From an uncultured Lacibacter sp. (GTDB lineage: Bacteria; Bacteroidota; Bacteroidia; Chitinophagales; Chitinophagaceae): a stretch of 18,102 nt of DNA. The position numbers and the translations under genes are program-made. The stretch is taken from positions 1-18,102 of the forward strand of contig NZ_CAMLGT010000044.1 of NCBI RefSeq assembly GCF_946479605.1, given 5' to 3'. Positions within the stretch are counted from its first letter, which is position 1; every line of letters starts with the position of its first letter. Shown here in pieces: positions 1-9,900 of the stretch. Under the pieces are notes generated by a model. It did not search any database, had not been told where the DNA came from, and worked only from the letters and a program-made list of their open reading frames with translations.

Positions 1-19
1 AACAACGTACTATTGTTTT

Positions 20-2395
20 ATGGAGAATTTGATTTATCTCGTTCCAGCTATGGCAATCATTGGATTGCTGTACACATTCGTGAAATTCAATTGGGTATCC
101 AAACAGGATGCGGGTAATGAACGCATGAAAGAAATCAGTGACCACATTGCCACTGGTGCCATGGCCTTCTTAAAAGCTGAATGGAAGATCCTGGGTTATT
201 TCGTGGTGATTGTTGCTATCCTGCTGGGCGTTATGGCCATGGCCAACCCGAACAGTCACTGGAGCATAGCCATTGCCTTTGTAATTGGTGCCGTGTTCAG
301 TGCTACTGCCGGTTATATTGGTATGCGCATTGCCACCAAAAGTAACGTACGTACTGCACAAGCTGCACGTACCAGCCTTAGCAAAGCCCTGAACGTTTCG
401 TTCACTGGCGGTGCTGTAATGGGTTTGGGTGTAGCAGGTTTAGCAGTACTTGGCCTTGGTGCATTGTTCATTATTCTAAAAGCCATTTTTGTTCCTGCAG
501 GTGCCGATGTAAATGGCGCAGAAATGCTCAAAACAATTGAAGTGTTAACCGGTTTCTCACTGGGTGCTGAATCAATTGCCTTGTTTGCACGTGTGGGTGG
601 TGGTATTTATACAAAAGCTGCCGATGTAGGTGCCGACTTAGTAGGTAAAGTAGAAGCAGGTATTCCTGAAGATGATCCACGTAATCCGGCAACCATTGCC
701 GATAACGTGGGCGATAACGTAGGTGACGTTGCCGGTATGGGTGCCGATCTGTTCGGTTCTTATGTGGCAACGGTGTTGGCAACAATGGTACTTGGCCAGG
801 AAACCAAATCCATCGACAACTTCGGTGGTATGGCTCCTATTTTATTACCAATGCTTATCGCTGGTATCGGTATTCTCTTCTCTATTATTGGTACATGGAT
901 GGTGCGCATCAGCGACAATGCAGGTATCAATACAGATACTGTACAAAAAGCATTGAACATGGGTAACTGGGGATCAATCATCCTCACAGCCGTTGCTTCA
1001 GTTGGCCTGGTATATTTCTTATTACCCGAAACCATGGAACTTCGTGGTGCAGAGTTTACCAAATGGGGTGTGCTCGGTGCTATTGCTGTGGGTTTGGTAG
1101 TAGGTGCGTTAATGAGCATCATCACAGAATATTACACCGCAATGGGTAAGCGTCCTGTGTTGAGTATCATCCGTCAGTCATCTACCGGTCATGCTACAAA
1201 CGTCATTGGTGGTCTGGCTATTGGTATGGAAAGTACCTTCCTCCCTATTCTCGTTTTAGCAGCTGGTATTTATGGTTCATTCTTATGTGCAGGTTTATAT
1301 GGTGTGGCCATTGCTGCTGCAGGTATGATGGCTACTACAGCCATGCAGTTAGCAATCGATGCCTTCGGACCAATTGCTGATAATGCAGGTGGTATTGCGG
1401 AAATGAGTGAGTTACCAAAAGATGTGCGTGAAAAGACCGATGTACTGGATGCGGTTGGAAACACAACTGCTGCAACAGGTAAAGGTTTTGCGATCGCTTC
1501 TGCTGCCTTAACAGCGTTGGCTTTGTTTGCTGCGTTTGTGGGGGTTGCAGGTATCAGCGGTATTGATATTTACAAAGCCGATGTATTGGCTTGTTTATTT
1601 GTAGGTGCCATGATTCCGTTCATCTTCTCTTCACTCGCCATTCGTGCAGTAGGTGAAGCAGCGATGAGCATGGTGGAAGAAGTGCGTCGCCAGTTCCGTA
1701 CCATTCCCGGTATTATGGAAGGTACAGGCAAGCCTGAATACGATAAGTGCGTGGCAATTTCTACCGAAGCATCGATCAAGAAAATGTTATTGCCCGGTGC
1801 AATTACCATCGCTGCTCCGTTAATCATTGGTTTCACCATGGGGCCTGAAGCATTGGGTGGTTTCCTCGCAGGTGCTACCGTAAGTGGTGTACTGATGGGT
1901 ATGTTCCAGAACAATGCCGGTGGTGCATGGGATAATGCGAAGAAATCATTTGAGAAAGGTGTTGAAATTAACGGTGAAGTATTCTATAAAAAATCAGAGC
2001 CACACAAAGCATCTGTAACAGGTGACACAGTGGGTGATCCGTTTAAAGATACATCTGGCCCTTCAATGAATATCCTCATTAAACTGATGTCGATCGTTTC
2101 ATTGGTCATTGCTCCTACCCTTGCACAGATGTACGGCACCGGTGGTCATGTAAAACATGAGCAGAAGATCGAAGTGAAAATGGATCAGAAATTAACTGCT
2201 GAAGCAGGAGCAAAATTTGAAAATCCATTTGTAGCAGCAATTGTTGCTGATGGCCTGGTTGATGAAAAAAACTTCACACTGGAATTAAAAGATGATGTAC
2301 TCAGCATCAACGGAACAGTTCAGCCTAAAGAAGTTTTGGAAAAATACCGCTCACTTTTAAATGGTAAAACCGAACTGAAACTTGAAGTGAACTAA
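20..2395 (+). CDS. hppA: K+-dependent membrane-bound ion-pumping pyrophosphatase
   Basis: Integral inner-membrane pump that couples hydrolysis of pyrophosphate to ion export (H+ and/or Na+). The 791-residue product carries the family's substrate loop: DVGADLVGK (202-210), [18 protein letters not shown] (216-233) and GMGADLF (239-245). The later DNAGGIAEM (454-462) and [14 protein letters not shown] (668-681) are also present. In [11 protein letters not shown] the diagnostic positions are A484 and G487 where K+-independent enzymes have Lys and Thr, so K+ dependence is expected. The TM6 transport glutamate is absent (G246 three residues after D243, A250 seven after), but a Glu is present in the preceding segment, GAES (E184), as I recall for Flavobacterium-type H+-PPases. 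Residues about 712-791 form a soluble charged tail beyond the usual core. The start follows the hydrophobic first helix directly. A terminator follows, so it is probably monocistronic. H+ versus Na+ specificity is inferred. Confidence 0.97.
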   Translation: MENLIYLVPAMAIIGLLYTFVKFNWVSKQDAGNERMKEISDHIATGAMAFLKAEWKILGYFVVIVAILLGVMAMANPNSHWSIAIAFVIGAVFSATAGYIGMRIATKSNVRTAQAARTSLSKALNVSFTGGAVMGLGVAGLAVLGLGALFIILKAIFVPAGADVNGAEMLKTIEVLTGFSLGAESIALFARVGGGIYTKAADVGADLVGKVEAGIPEDDPRNPATIADNVGDNVGDVAGMGADLFGSYVATVLATMVLGQETKSIDNFGGMAPILLPMLIAGIGILFSIIGTWMVRISDNAGINTDTVQKALNMGNWGSIILTAVASVGLVYFLLPETMELRGAEFTKWGVLGAIAVGLVVGALMSIITEYYTAMGKRPVLSIIRQSSTGHATNVIGGLAIGMESTFLPILVLAAGIYGSFLCAGLYGVAIAAAGMMATTAMQLAIDAFGPIADNAGGIAEMSELPKDVREKTDVLDAVGNTTAATGKGFAIASAALTALALFAAFVGVAGISGIDIYKADVLACLFVGAMIPFIFSSLAIRAVGEAAMSMVEEVRRQFRTIPGIMEGTGKPEYDKCVAISTEASIKKMLLPGAITIAAPLIIGFTMGPEALGGFLAGATVSGVLMGMFQNNAGGAWDNAKKSFEKGVEINGEVFYKKSEPHKASVTGDTVGDPFKDTSGPSMNILIKLMSIVSLVIAPTLAQMYGTGGHVKHEQKIEVKMDQKLTAEAGAKFENPFVAAIVADGLVDEKNFTLELKDDVLSINGTVQPKEVLEKYRSLLNGKTELKLEVN

Positions 2396-2416
2396 TTAAA
2401 ACGTACTTATACATGC

Positions 2417-2450
2417 AAAACCCCGGATATATGTCCGGGGTTTTTCTTTT
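2417..2450 (+). terminator. Intrinsic terminator of hppA
   Basis: A perfect GC-rich stem, CCCCGGA (2421-2427) pairing with TCCGGGG (2434-2440) around a 6-nt loop, is extended by A:T pairs and followed by TTTTTCTTTT. It lies 22 bp after the hppA stop codon. Confidence 0.93.
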
Positions 2451-2554
2451 ATACCAATGAAAATATCCTGATTATAACTGTTTTGTAAAGTTTGGAATGA
2501 TGTTTGGAAAGATAATCACGCAATCAGGATTCTTAATTATAAAAAATTTACTTT

Positions 2555-3358
2555 ATGAAACTGAGATTCAGTACAATTCTTTCCGGAGTTGTAATCTTGA
2601 CGACAGTATTGTTAGCAGTTAGTTGCCAGAAGAACAAAAGTAACGGAGACAAACCACGTTTACAGGTTCGCTTAACAGATGCGCCGGATCCAAACGTAAA
2701 AGAAGTTTGGGTAGATATTAAAGGTATTGCAATTAAAATGGGCGATAGTGCAGAAATAACATTAACCAACGCCTATCCCGGACTGTATAATCTCCTCGAC
2801 CTTACAAACGGGAAAGATACCATCCTTGCCGATGCAGAAATTCCGGTAGGCCGTATTTCGCAGATCCGTTTATTACTTGGTGATGAGAACTACATTATTA
2901 CAAAGAACAACGAACGTATTGACCTCACTACCCCCAGTGCACAGCAATCTGGTTTAAAAGTTCAGATTCACCAGGACGTAACAGGTGGTTTACTTTACCG
3001 TTTGGTACTGGACTTTGACGCCGCAAAATCAATTGTAAAAGCAGGTAACAGCGGTAAATACATTTTGAAGCCGGTATTGCGTGTTCTCTCCTTTGTACCT
3101 TCTGGTGGTAGTGCAAAAGGTGTGGTGGCTCCCGATTCAATTGTAACAGCAATTTATGCCATCAATGGTCCGGATACAGTAGCCTCAACCTTTACACAGG
3201 TGGGTAATGGTAACTATTACATTAAAGATATTCCTGCCGGCAGCTATACATTCTCTTATGTGCCCGGCGATACCATTCACAAAACTGCAAACCGTGTTGT
3301 GCCTGTTACACTTGGACAGGTAACGATTGTAGATACCGTGAAACTGGAGAAAAAATAA
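2555..3358 (+). CDS. DUF4382 domain-containing lipoprotein
   Basis: Predicted exported lipoprotein of 267 residues. A hydrophobic signal (about 5-21) ends in a lipobox, AVSC, with the lipidated cysteine at C24, followed by a polar linker. Residues about 34-178 match DUF4382 as I know it: RLQVRLTDAPDP, EVWVDIKGIAI, YNLLDLTNGKDT, IPVGRISQIRLLLG and YRLVLDFDAAKSI. The last 80 or so residues (VAPDSIVTAIYAI, YYIKDIPAGSYTF) look like a small beta-sandwich of the carboxypeptidase-regulatory type. The family has no established function; members are outer-membrane or surface lipoproteins of Bacteroidota. The gene has its own terminator and a 159-bp upstream gap in which I find no clean promoter, so it appears to be a single-gene unit unrelated to its neighbours. 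Confidence 0.9.
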   Translation: MKLRFSTILSGVVILTTVLLAVSCQKNKSNGDKPRLQVRLTDAPDPNVKEVWVDIKGIAIKMGDSAEITLTNAYPGLYNLLDLTNGKDTILADAEIPVGRISQIRLLLGDENYIITKNNERIDLTTPSAQQSGLKVQIHQDVTGGLLYRLVLDFDAAKSIVKAGNSGKYILKPVLRVLSFVPSGGSAKGVVAPDSIVTAIYAINGPDTVASTFTQVGNGNYYIKDIPAGSYTFSYVPGDTIHKTANRVVPVTLGQVTIVDTVKLEKK

Positions 3359-3383
3359 TTGGGTTCCTTCCAATGTCCGTTCG

Positions 3384-3411
3384 AACCGCTCTTTTCAGAG
3401 CGGTTTTTTTT
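3384..3411 (+). terminator. Intrinsic terminator after the DUF4382 gene
   Basis: The stem AACCGCTC (3384-3391) pairs with GAGCGGTT (3398-3405) around a 6-nt segment and runs into eight T residues (3404-3411). It lies 25 bp after the stop codon. Confidence 0.93.
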
Positions 3412-3456
3412 ATGCACCAGCCTTTGTTAAGACTTTTCGAATTTTATGAATGGTGG

Positions 3457-3485
3457 TTGTTTTTACGAACCAACTCGTATATTTG
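3457..3485 (+). promoter_or_regulatory. Bacteroidota-type promoter of the BlaI/M56 operon
   Basis: TATATTTG (3478-3485) matches the Bacteroidota -7 consensus TAnnTTTG exactly. A TTG (3457-3459) lies 18 bp upstream, suitable as the -33 element. Transcription would start near 3492, only about 15 bases before the ATG at 3507, giving a very short leader. Confidence 0.7.
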
Positions 3486-3502
3486 ATACGAAACAAGTCG
3501 TA
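3464..3502 (+). promoter_or_regulatory. Twin palindromic operators, probable BlaI-type repressor sites
   Basis: Two 16-bp palindromes have the form TACGA-N6-TCGTA, at 3464-3479 and 3487-3502. Their spacers differ at only two positions (ACCAAC and AACAAG). Their centres are 23 bp apart. The first lies between the -33 and -7 elements and touches the -7; the second covers the expected transcription start. The sequence between them (TCGTA, 7 bp, TACGA) is also palindromic, giving four half-sites in 39 bp. BlaI/MecI repressors bind such dyads as dimers and usually control their own operon, so these are probably the gene's own operators. The binding itself is inferred. Confidence 0.75.
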
Positions 3503-3506
3503 AATA

Positions 3507-3887
3507 ATGAGCACAAAGCAAATCAAACCAACGGAAAGTGAATTGGAAATCCTCCGGGTACTATGGGAACGTGGTGAAGCAACCGTTAGAGATGTACATG
3601 AAGAGCTGAGTAAAACCAAAGACGCCGGTTATACCACCACCCTTAAACTGATGCAGATCATGCATGAAAAAGGAATGGTGAAACGTGATGAAAGCAGTAA
3701 GACACACAAATATGCTCCCCTGCTTTCCCGTGAAAAAACACAAAAGCAATTTGTAGGTAAAATGATCGATACCTTGTTCCAGGGCTCGTCTACACAATTA
3801 GTGATGCAGGCTTTGGGTAATCACAAAGCATCGAAAGAAGAGCTGGATGAAATTCAAAAACTGATTGATAACCTGAAACAGCAGTAA
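3507..3887 (+). CDS. BlaI/MecI/CopY-family transcriptional repressor
   Basis: Cytoplasmic winged-helix DNA-binding protein of 126 residues, the usual family length. Residues about 8-72 form the wHTH: TESELEILRVLWERGEATV, then a recognition region GYTTTLKLMQIMHEKGMV (41-58), then the wing DESSKTHKYAP. The rest is the helical dimerisation domain (REKTQKQFVGKMIDTLF and a C-terminal coiled helix). In the model systems (MecI/BlaI) the repressor is cleaved in this domain after the partner M56 protease is activated. The gene is the first of an operon: its stop is 6 bp before the M56 start. Twin palindromes overlap its promoter. There is no Shine-Dalgarno sequence, which is normal in Bacteroidota. 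The controlled regulon beyond this operon is not visible, so no blaI symbol is given. Confidence 0.93.
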   Translation: MSTKQIKPTESELEILRVLWERGEATVRDVHEELSKTKDAGYTTTLKLMQIMHEKGMVKRDESSKTHKYAPLLSREKTQKQFVGKMIDTLFQGSSTQLVMQALGNHKASKEELDEIQKLIDNLKQQ

Positions 3888-3893
3888 CATTCT

Positions 3894-5915
3894 ATGCAGG
3901 ATCTTTTTCACTCTGCATTTTTACAGGCTTTGGGAAAAGCAATTGCCGACAGCATTTGGCAAATGGGATTGCTGTTTTTAGCTTACCAGTTGCTTGTATG
4001 TTTATTCCGCATCAAACAATCCACGGTTAAAAATTTCATCAGCACTGTGCTGGCATTAGGTGGCTTTGTATGGTTTGTTACCGGTGTGGCTTTTCGCTGG
4101 CAGGAGCAGTTGCAGCATAAAACAGCCCTTGTTATCAGCGAAGGCAATCTGAACGGTACTTTACTGAGCCAGTTTGCAAAAGACAACCGCTGGGAATTAT
4201 TCTTTAACTGGCTCGATTATAAGATCCAGTTCCTCCTTCCCTATCTTTCTATTGCTTATTTATTTGTGTTACTCTGGTTTGCAGTAAAACTGTTTGTACA
4301 GTTGCAGGCTGCTAATTCACTTCGCTATAAAGGGATCGTAACCATACAGGACGATATGCAGGAGTTCTTCAGCTACCTTGTTGAAACCATGCATCTGCAA
4401 CGCCCTGTTCAGCTTTTCATCAGCACACAAATTGATATACCTGCAACACTTGGTTTCTTAAAACCAATTGTATTATTACCGGCCACAGCTGTAACACATC
4501 TTACCGCTGCCCAGCTGGAAGCAGTATTGCTGCATGAGCTGGCACACATTAAACGCAACGATTATTTCTGGAACCTGCTGCTGTCGGTTTCCGAAACAAT
4601 GATGTTCTTTAACCCGTTTGCATTATTACTCATCGGCATTGCCCGACGTGAGCGTGAAAACAGCTGCGATGATCATGTAATGAATTACCAGCAGAATGCT
4701 GCAGTGTATGCAGAGGCATTATTAAATGTGGAGAAAGCAAGAGTGCGCAACCCGCAATTAGTAATGGCGCTGGGTGATAATAAGCATCACCTGATGGATC
4801 GTGTAAAACGCATTCTCAATATACCTGCTGAAAAAAATAAGATCAGCACCCGGTTGCTTGCCCTTCTTCTTTTTACCATTGTATTTGCATCGATGGGTTG
4901 GCTCATTAAACAACGTCAGCCTGCTGCTGAAACAAAACAAACGCTTGCCACAAAACAACCGGAGAAACAAATGCTGCGTACGGTCTTTTTCACAACCGAT
5001 TCTGTTGTGGGAGAGAAGAACAATGTAATGGCACTGCGTGATGTAAAACAAAAGATCACACTTAAATTGAACCGTAAAACAAACAGCGAAGATATTCTTG
5101 TGTGGAATGAACTGAATGGTGAAGAGTTGAAGTTTGATAAAGTGATCTTTAATGAAATGCCTGCTGAATGGATTGAACAGCTGGTGAAACCACGTATGGC
5201 TCCTTCTCCTGAAGCAAAAGAGAGGCGCCCACGTGTTGTACTGCGTAATGCGTATGACTCTGCGAATGTTGCCATGCGTGAAAAAGAAATGGAAGTGTAC
5301 CTGCAAAACATGGACCGTATGAACGAATGGCGTGAGCGGTTACCCCAGCAACCTATGCGCATAAAAGGAGGCGGTACTGTTATGCATCGTAACGGAAAAC
5401 AGTTCAATCTCGATTCAATGATGCAAAAACTGAACGGACGTTTTGCGTTTGCATTTGAAGGACAGCATGCCTTCCCTGAAGTTTCTTTCCCTGAATACTT
5501 TCCGCAAGGTCCTGAAGCATTTTATTTTCACCAGCGTGAACCCGGTTCACAACAGGCTACTGATGAAGCAAAGAAAAAACAGGTAAGAGCAAAGTTTACG
5601 ATTAACCGCAAAACGCAAAAAGAAGATTCAACCGACAACGACCGTTTGAAAAGAAGAGGAAAGAACGCTCCTGTTATTGCTTTTCTATACAATACTCAAA
5701 TACACGACAGGGTAAAAGCTGATAAGGAACTGACAGAAGAAAGCCATATCAGAATTGTAGTGGACAATGTTCAACTGCCAACTGTAAACGGACAGCAGCT
5801 TCCGAATTGCTCATGCCCCGAAGTAATGATACAGGAATACAATATTGCTCCTCAACAACAACAACCTGCTCAACCAAAAAGAGTGGTGAAACGACTTGAA
5901 GTGATCAGGTTATAA
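3894..5915 (+). CDS. M56-family (BlaR1-like) membrane metalloprotease
   Basis: Polytopic inner-membrane zinc protease of 673 residues, probable signalling partner of the upstream BlaI-like repressor. Hydrophobic segments lie at about 21-38, 48-66, 112-137 and 320-337. The cytosolic protease domain between TM3 and TM4 has HELAH (H214, E215, H218) and the downstream RERENSCDD (251-260), where E255 is the likely third zinc ligand. After TM4 comes an extracytoplasmic region of about 335 residues, polar, charged and Gln-rich at its end. I see no penicillin-binding transpeptidase motifs (SxxK, SxN, KTG), so it is not a classical beta-lactam sensor and its signal is unknown. The gene is translated 6 bp after the repressor. 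It ends 3 bp from the convergent porP/sprF gene with no visible terminator between. Confidence 0.92.
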   Translation: MQDLFHSAFLQALGKAIADSIWQMGLLFLAYQLLVCLFRIKQSTVKNFISTVLALGGFVWFVTGVAFRWQEQLQHKTALVISEGNLNGTLLSQFAKDNRWELFFNWLDYKIQFLLPYLSIAYLFVLLWFAVKLFVQLQAANSLRYKGIVTIQDDMQEFFSYLVETMHLQRPVQLFISTQIDIPATLGFLKPIVLLPATAVTHLTAAQLEAVLLHELAHIKRNDYFWNLLLSVSETMMFFNPFALLLIGIARRERENSCDDHVMNYQQNAAVYAEALLNVEKARVRNPQLVMALGDNKHHLMDRVKRILNIPAEKNKISTRLLALLLFTIVFASMGWLIKQRQPAAETKQTLATKQPEKQMLRTVFFTTDSVVGEKNNVMALRDVKQKITLKLNRKTNSEDILVWNELNGEELKFDKVIFNEMPAEWIEQLVKPRMAPSPEAKERRPRVVLRNAYDSANVAMREKEMEVYLQNMDRMNEWRERLPQQPMRIKGGGTVMHRNGKQFNLDSMMQKLNGRFAFAFEGQHAFPEVSFPEYFPQGPEAFYFHQREPGSQQATDEAKKKQVRAKFTINRKTQKEDSTDNDRLKRRGKNAPVIAFLYNTQIHDRVKADKELTEESHIRIVVDNVQLPTVNGQQLPNCSCPEVMIQEYNIAPQQQQPAQPKRVVKRLEVIRL

Positions 5916-5918
5916 TGA

Positions 5919-6935
5919 TTACCACACCCTGCGTGGACAAAGATCACCGTATTTATTACCGAGCAGAAAGCCGATGACAATTTCATGTGTACCCCGTTGT
6001 GCATATTGCAAGAGGTACTTTGAATTGTTGACATCGTAAGCGTAGCTGACATTCACTGCATTTGAAATATTAACACCGGCCATGGCAGCAAATCCTTCTT
6101 TGATACGATAGTTGCCTCCTATCCAGAAACGATCCTGGTATTGTGCTTTTACATTAATATCGGCATACACAGGCATACTTGGAATATAACGGAGCATAAC
6201 AGAAGGTAACAGGTTCACATCCTCTCCAACCATCATACGATAACCTGTGGTTACAAATACATGCGGCACTAACGTCGATCTGTAAAGATCATTCTCCACC
6301 AGGTTCATCTTCTGTGGAATGATCTGCTGTACTGATGCACCTGCAAAAAACTTATCGGAGTAGAGCCATAATCCTGCATTCAACTCCGGTTTAATTTTCC
6401 GCAGCTCCGTAGTAAAACCACCAACAGCCGGATCAACCGGGTTGGCCAGTTCAATTTTTGATGCATCGATGTTGATACCGGAAATACCTGCTGCAAAACC
6501 TGCCGACAGATTCAGCTTCGGCGTGAGCCCTATATGATAGGCATAAGATGCTGTTGCAAAAAAACGATTGATGTATCCTGTTTTATAATTCACCACACTG
6601 GCTCCTATTCCATGGTGCGGAGCAGCAGCTGTATACTCTTCCCAATACTGTTTTCCTCTCGGGTTTTCACCCGGCACAGCAAATGATGTTGGGCTTGTGC
6701 GGTAATCTTCTTTACCAACGGGCGCATGTATGGTTGCATAAACCGTTTGTGGTGCACCGGGAAAACCCAGCCACTGGTTACGGTAACTTAATTTAATATC
6801 GGTATAGTTTTCAATACCTGTTAATGCAGGATTCAATACATACGGGTTCAGAATATATTGTGTGTAATGCGGACGTTGCTGTGCTGCAGCCATCCCTCCC
6901 GTCATCAACACTAAAACAAATAATAACTTCTTCAT
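5919..6935 (-). CDS. PorP/SprF-family type IX secretion outer-membrane protein
   Basis: Outer-membrane beta-barrel protein of 338 residues. A signal peptide (1-18, ending MAAA before QQ) precedes the family hallmark HYTQYILNPYVLNPALTG and the SYRNQWLGFPGAP segment. Alternating beta-strand pattern continues to the C terminus (SYAYDVNNSKYLLQYAQRGTHE, then IGFLLG). In Flavobacterium johnsoniae SprF is needed for secretion of SprB, a large protein with a type B sorting domain, and related genes often sit next to their cargo. Here the gene starts 9 bp downstream of such a cargo gene, so the pair is almost certainly co-transcribed and functionally linked. PorP and SprF cannot be separated by sequence alone, so no symbol is assigned. 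Confidence 0.93.
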   Translation of the reverse strand: MKKLLFVLVLMTGGMAAAQQRPHYTQYILNPYVLNPALTGIENYTDIKLSYRNQWLGFPGAPQTVYATIHAPVGKEDYRTSPTSFAVPGENPRGKQYWEEYTAAAPHHGIGASVVNYKTGYINRFFATASYAYHIGLTPKLNLSAGFAAGISGINIDASKIELANPVDPAVGGFTTELRKIKPELNAGLWLYSDKFFAGASVQQIIPQKMNLVENDLYRSTLVPHVFVTTGYRMMVGEDVNLLPSVMLRYIPSMPVYADINVKAQYQDRFWIGGNYRIKEGFAAMAGVNISNAVNVSYAYDVNNSKYLLQYAQRGTHEIVIGFLLGNKYGDLCPRRVW

Positions 6936-6944
6936 TGCTGCTGC

Positions 6945-9900
6945 TTATCGTAAAATAGTTACATAACCTGTTATGCGCTTGCGGCCATTCTTTGGATCAA
7001 GTACATAATAATAAGTACCTGCGGGCAACGGCTGCCCTTTGTATTTTCCATCCCACGGTGTGGAGTAACCGACAGAACGATACAGCACTGAACCGGCTGT
7101 ATTATATACTTCAATCACTGCACCGGGGTAATCGCCCAGGAATTTAATTTCCCAGAAATCATTGATGCCATCACCATTAGGTGTAAAGGTGTTTGGTGGT
7201 CTTGGCGACTTAAGGATCTTCACAAACAGATCATCCGTTTCCTTGCAACCAAATTCGTTGGTAACAGTCAGCATGTATGTAATATCATCCTTTGGCTGCA
7301 ATATGGTTGGCAGCTGTATGGTTGTATTATCAAGATAGGTTGACGGCGTCCACAGAAATTGTAATCCTGTACCGGTTACAGTAACATCTGCAATCTTGCG
7401 TACACCATCTTCCAGCACAGTCAGATCAGCACCGGCATTCACTGTGGGTTTCGGCCACACCTGAATGGTTTGGTCAGATGTACTGATACATCCATTAGTT
7501 GCCGTGAAAGTGTAACGGATAATATGTGTACCTGTACCTGCATTAACCGGATTAAACAACCCATTACTGTTTACTCCCGGCCCTGTATAAACGCCGGTAC
7601 CAGTTAAGCCTCCCATTTCTGTGCCCTGCCCTAATGTAAATGGCACATCGTTTACACAAACACCTAACAATGCGCTGAACTGGGTAAGCGGACTTGCGTT
7701 TACTGTAATGGTTTTTACCACTTCATTCACACACAAAATACCTGAATAGGACCTGTAACGAACCTGGAATGTTTTTGTTAACGGCGATTGAAATTCGGGA
7801 TAACGGTGTTTATAGATTTTGCCCGCTGCCGGTGAATCATCTACTTCCACAACAGACGGTGCATTTATGTTATCCCAATAGATCTCAACCTTGGTTACAT
7901 TACCAAAGTCAACTGTTGATCTGTCTTCCAGCTCCACATCCTGGTTACTGCACAAAGCGTTGGCAGAACGTACAGCAAAATCAGCTTTCGGAATCGAACC
8001 GTTTACTGTAAACGGAATGGCAGTTACAGAATCACGGCAACCATCTTTTGATGTTACCTGTAACGACAATAAGTAATGATCCGCTTTATTAAACTTAACC
8101 GAAGGATTCTTTAATGTACTTGTAACAGGTACAGGACCGGGTACAATAGCCGGTGAGCCTGTATTGAATTTCCAGAGATAACTCATCTGTGCTTCGCTGT
8201 TATCTGCAATGGAGGATGTATCATTAAACACAGCCTGGGCATCACTTAAACAAACTTCAGGCAATACAAACCCAATGTTTGGTAACGGATTGATGTGTAC
8301 TGTTTGGGTTAATGTATCGCTCACACATCCTTTTGAATTTTCTGTTACCACCCGAATGGTATAATCGCCCCATGCAGGATACGTATGCATTACCAATTGG
8401 TTGCTCGATATAATGGTACCACTACTCAAATACCAATCGGTTCTGGTAATTGTTCCCACATTGGCCGTGGATGTATTTGTAAACGTCAACACATTCTTTT
8501 CGCAAAGTGCAGAGTTGGTAGTAAAGCTTGCCGTTGGCCATGGATTCACCACTACTGTTTTGGTAACGGTATCACTCACACAATTCTGGTTACTGTACAC
8601 CCATAACGTAGCCGTATAAGTGCCGGGGTTGGTAAAATTCTTTACAGGGTTTTGTTGCGTAGAAGTTGTACCATCACTAAAGCGCCACTCCCATTTTGTT
8701 ACAGGATGCGTAAACGCATTGGATGCATCGGTAAATGTAACCGGTGTTTGCCAGCATACTTCAGCAGGAGCCGTAAAATCTGCTTTCGGTTGCGGATAGA
8801 TCTTATCCACCACTTTCGTTACAGAATCAATACAACCGTAAACTGATGTTATTTTCAGCTTTGTAGTAAACGGACCAACTGATGAATACTGATGAGAAGG
8901 ATTTTGTACTGAAGAACTATTCAATACACCACTTGCAGCATCACCAAAATTCCAGAGATAGGTAAACTGGTTTTGTGTTCCGTCAGCAATGGTAGAGGTA
9001 TTGGTGAAATTAATAACAGGATTGGGCATACAACCATACGCTGCTGCAAAATCAACTACAGGATTTGGCCTGATGGTAAACGGCAACGAATAAACCGGGC
9101 TTAAACAACCGGTATTCGTTTTCAGTTGAAGAGTAGCTGTATAGTTCCCTGTATTGGCGAAGCTGGCAGTTACACTTGCATTGCTGGCATTATTAACCGG
9201 GCTGCCGGTGCCAGTGTTCCAGTTCCAGTTGGTAATACTGCCAAAGCCTCCGGTGAGTGTTGATGAATCGCTGAACGTAAGTGTTTTGCCCACGCATAAG
9301 GCTTCCAGTATACCAAACTTTGCTACCGGTGTACGTGTAACCGAAATAAACTTCTCTGTTGTATCGCTCAAACAACCGGCATCGGTCATCGCCACATAAC
9401 GCACTTTAAACTGACCGGGGTTACTGAATGCTTTTGAAGGATTGAAGGATGTGCCGGGTGCGGAACCATCACCAAAATCCCAATAGTGTTTAATAACGGG
9501 TCGGCCACTGCTTGTATTGATTCCAGTAAAAGAAATAAGCGAATCGGTACAGCCTGCAGCTGCTGTATTGGCCCAGGAGAAACTTGCCGTTGGCGGATCA
9601 AGTACTTCCAGGTCGAAGTTAATGATCTGCTCGCCCAAACATCCATCAGGTGTCGGGTTGTTTACTGTTACCACCACCGGGTATTTGCCAGCCGTATTGT
9701 ACACAAAATTTCCCGGCAGGCGGAACACATACAGTGTCTTTCCATTTAATACAAACGTAGAATCTGCAACGGGTGCATTGTTCACCACATCAGGATAACC
9801 TGTAAAATCCCATTTCATGCTCAACGGCAGGTAAGGCAATGTGAGCGACATATAAAAGGGTGAACTCTTACAAGCCACCGGGCTGTTGATGACCGCATTG

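Noticed and set aside
313..1914. Several minus-strand frames of 60-121 codons inside hppA
   Set aside because: All are antisense to strongly conserved pyrophosphatase sequence and show no start context or known motif.
2461..2554. Promoter for the DUF4382 gene at TAAAGTTTG (2486-2494)
   Set aside because: The spacing inside the -7 motif is one base too long and no properly spaced -33 element is present.
4758..5407. Two long minus-strand open frames (182 and 163 codons) opposite the M56 gene
   Set aside because: They lie entirely antisense to a well-supported protease gene, have no family-like motifs and unnatural composition (rich in His, Phe, Cys, Arg); shadows of the real frame.
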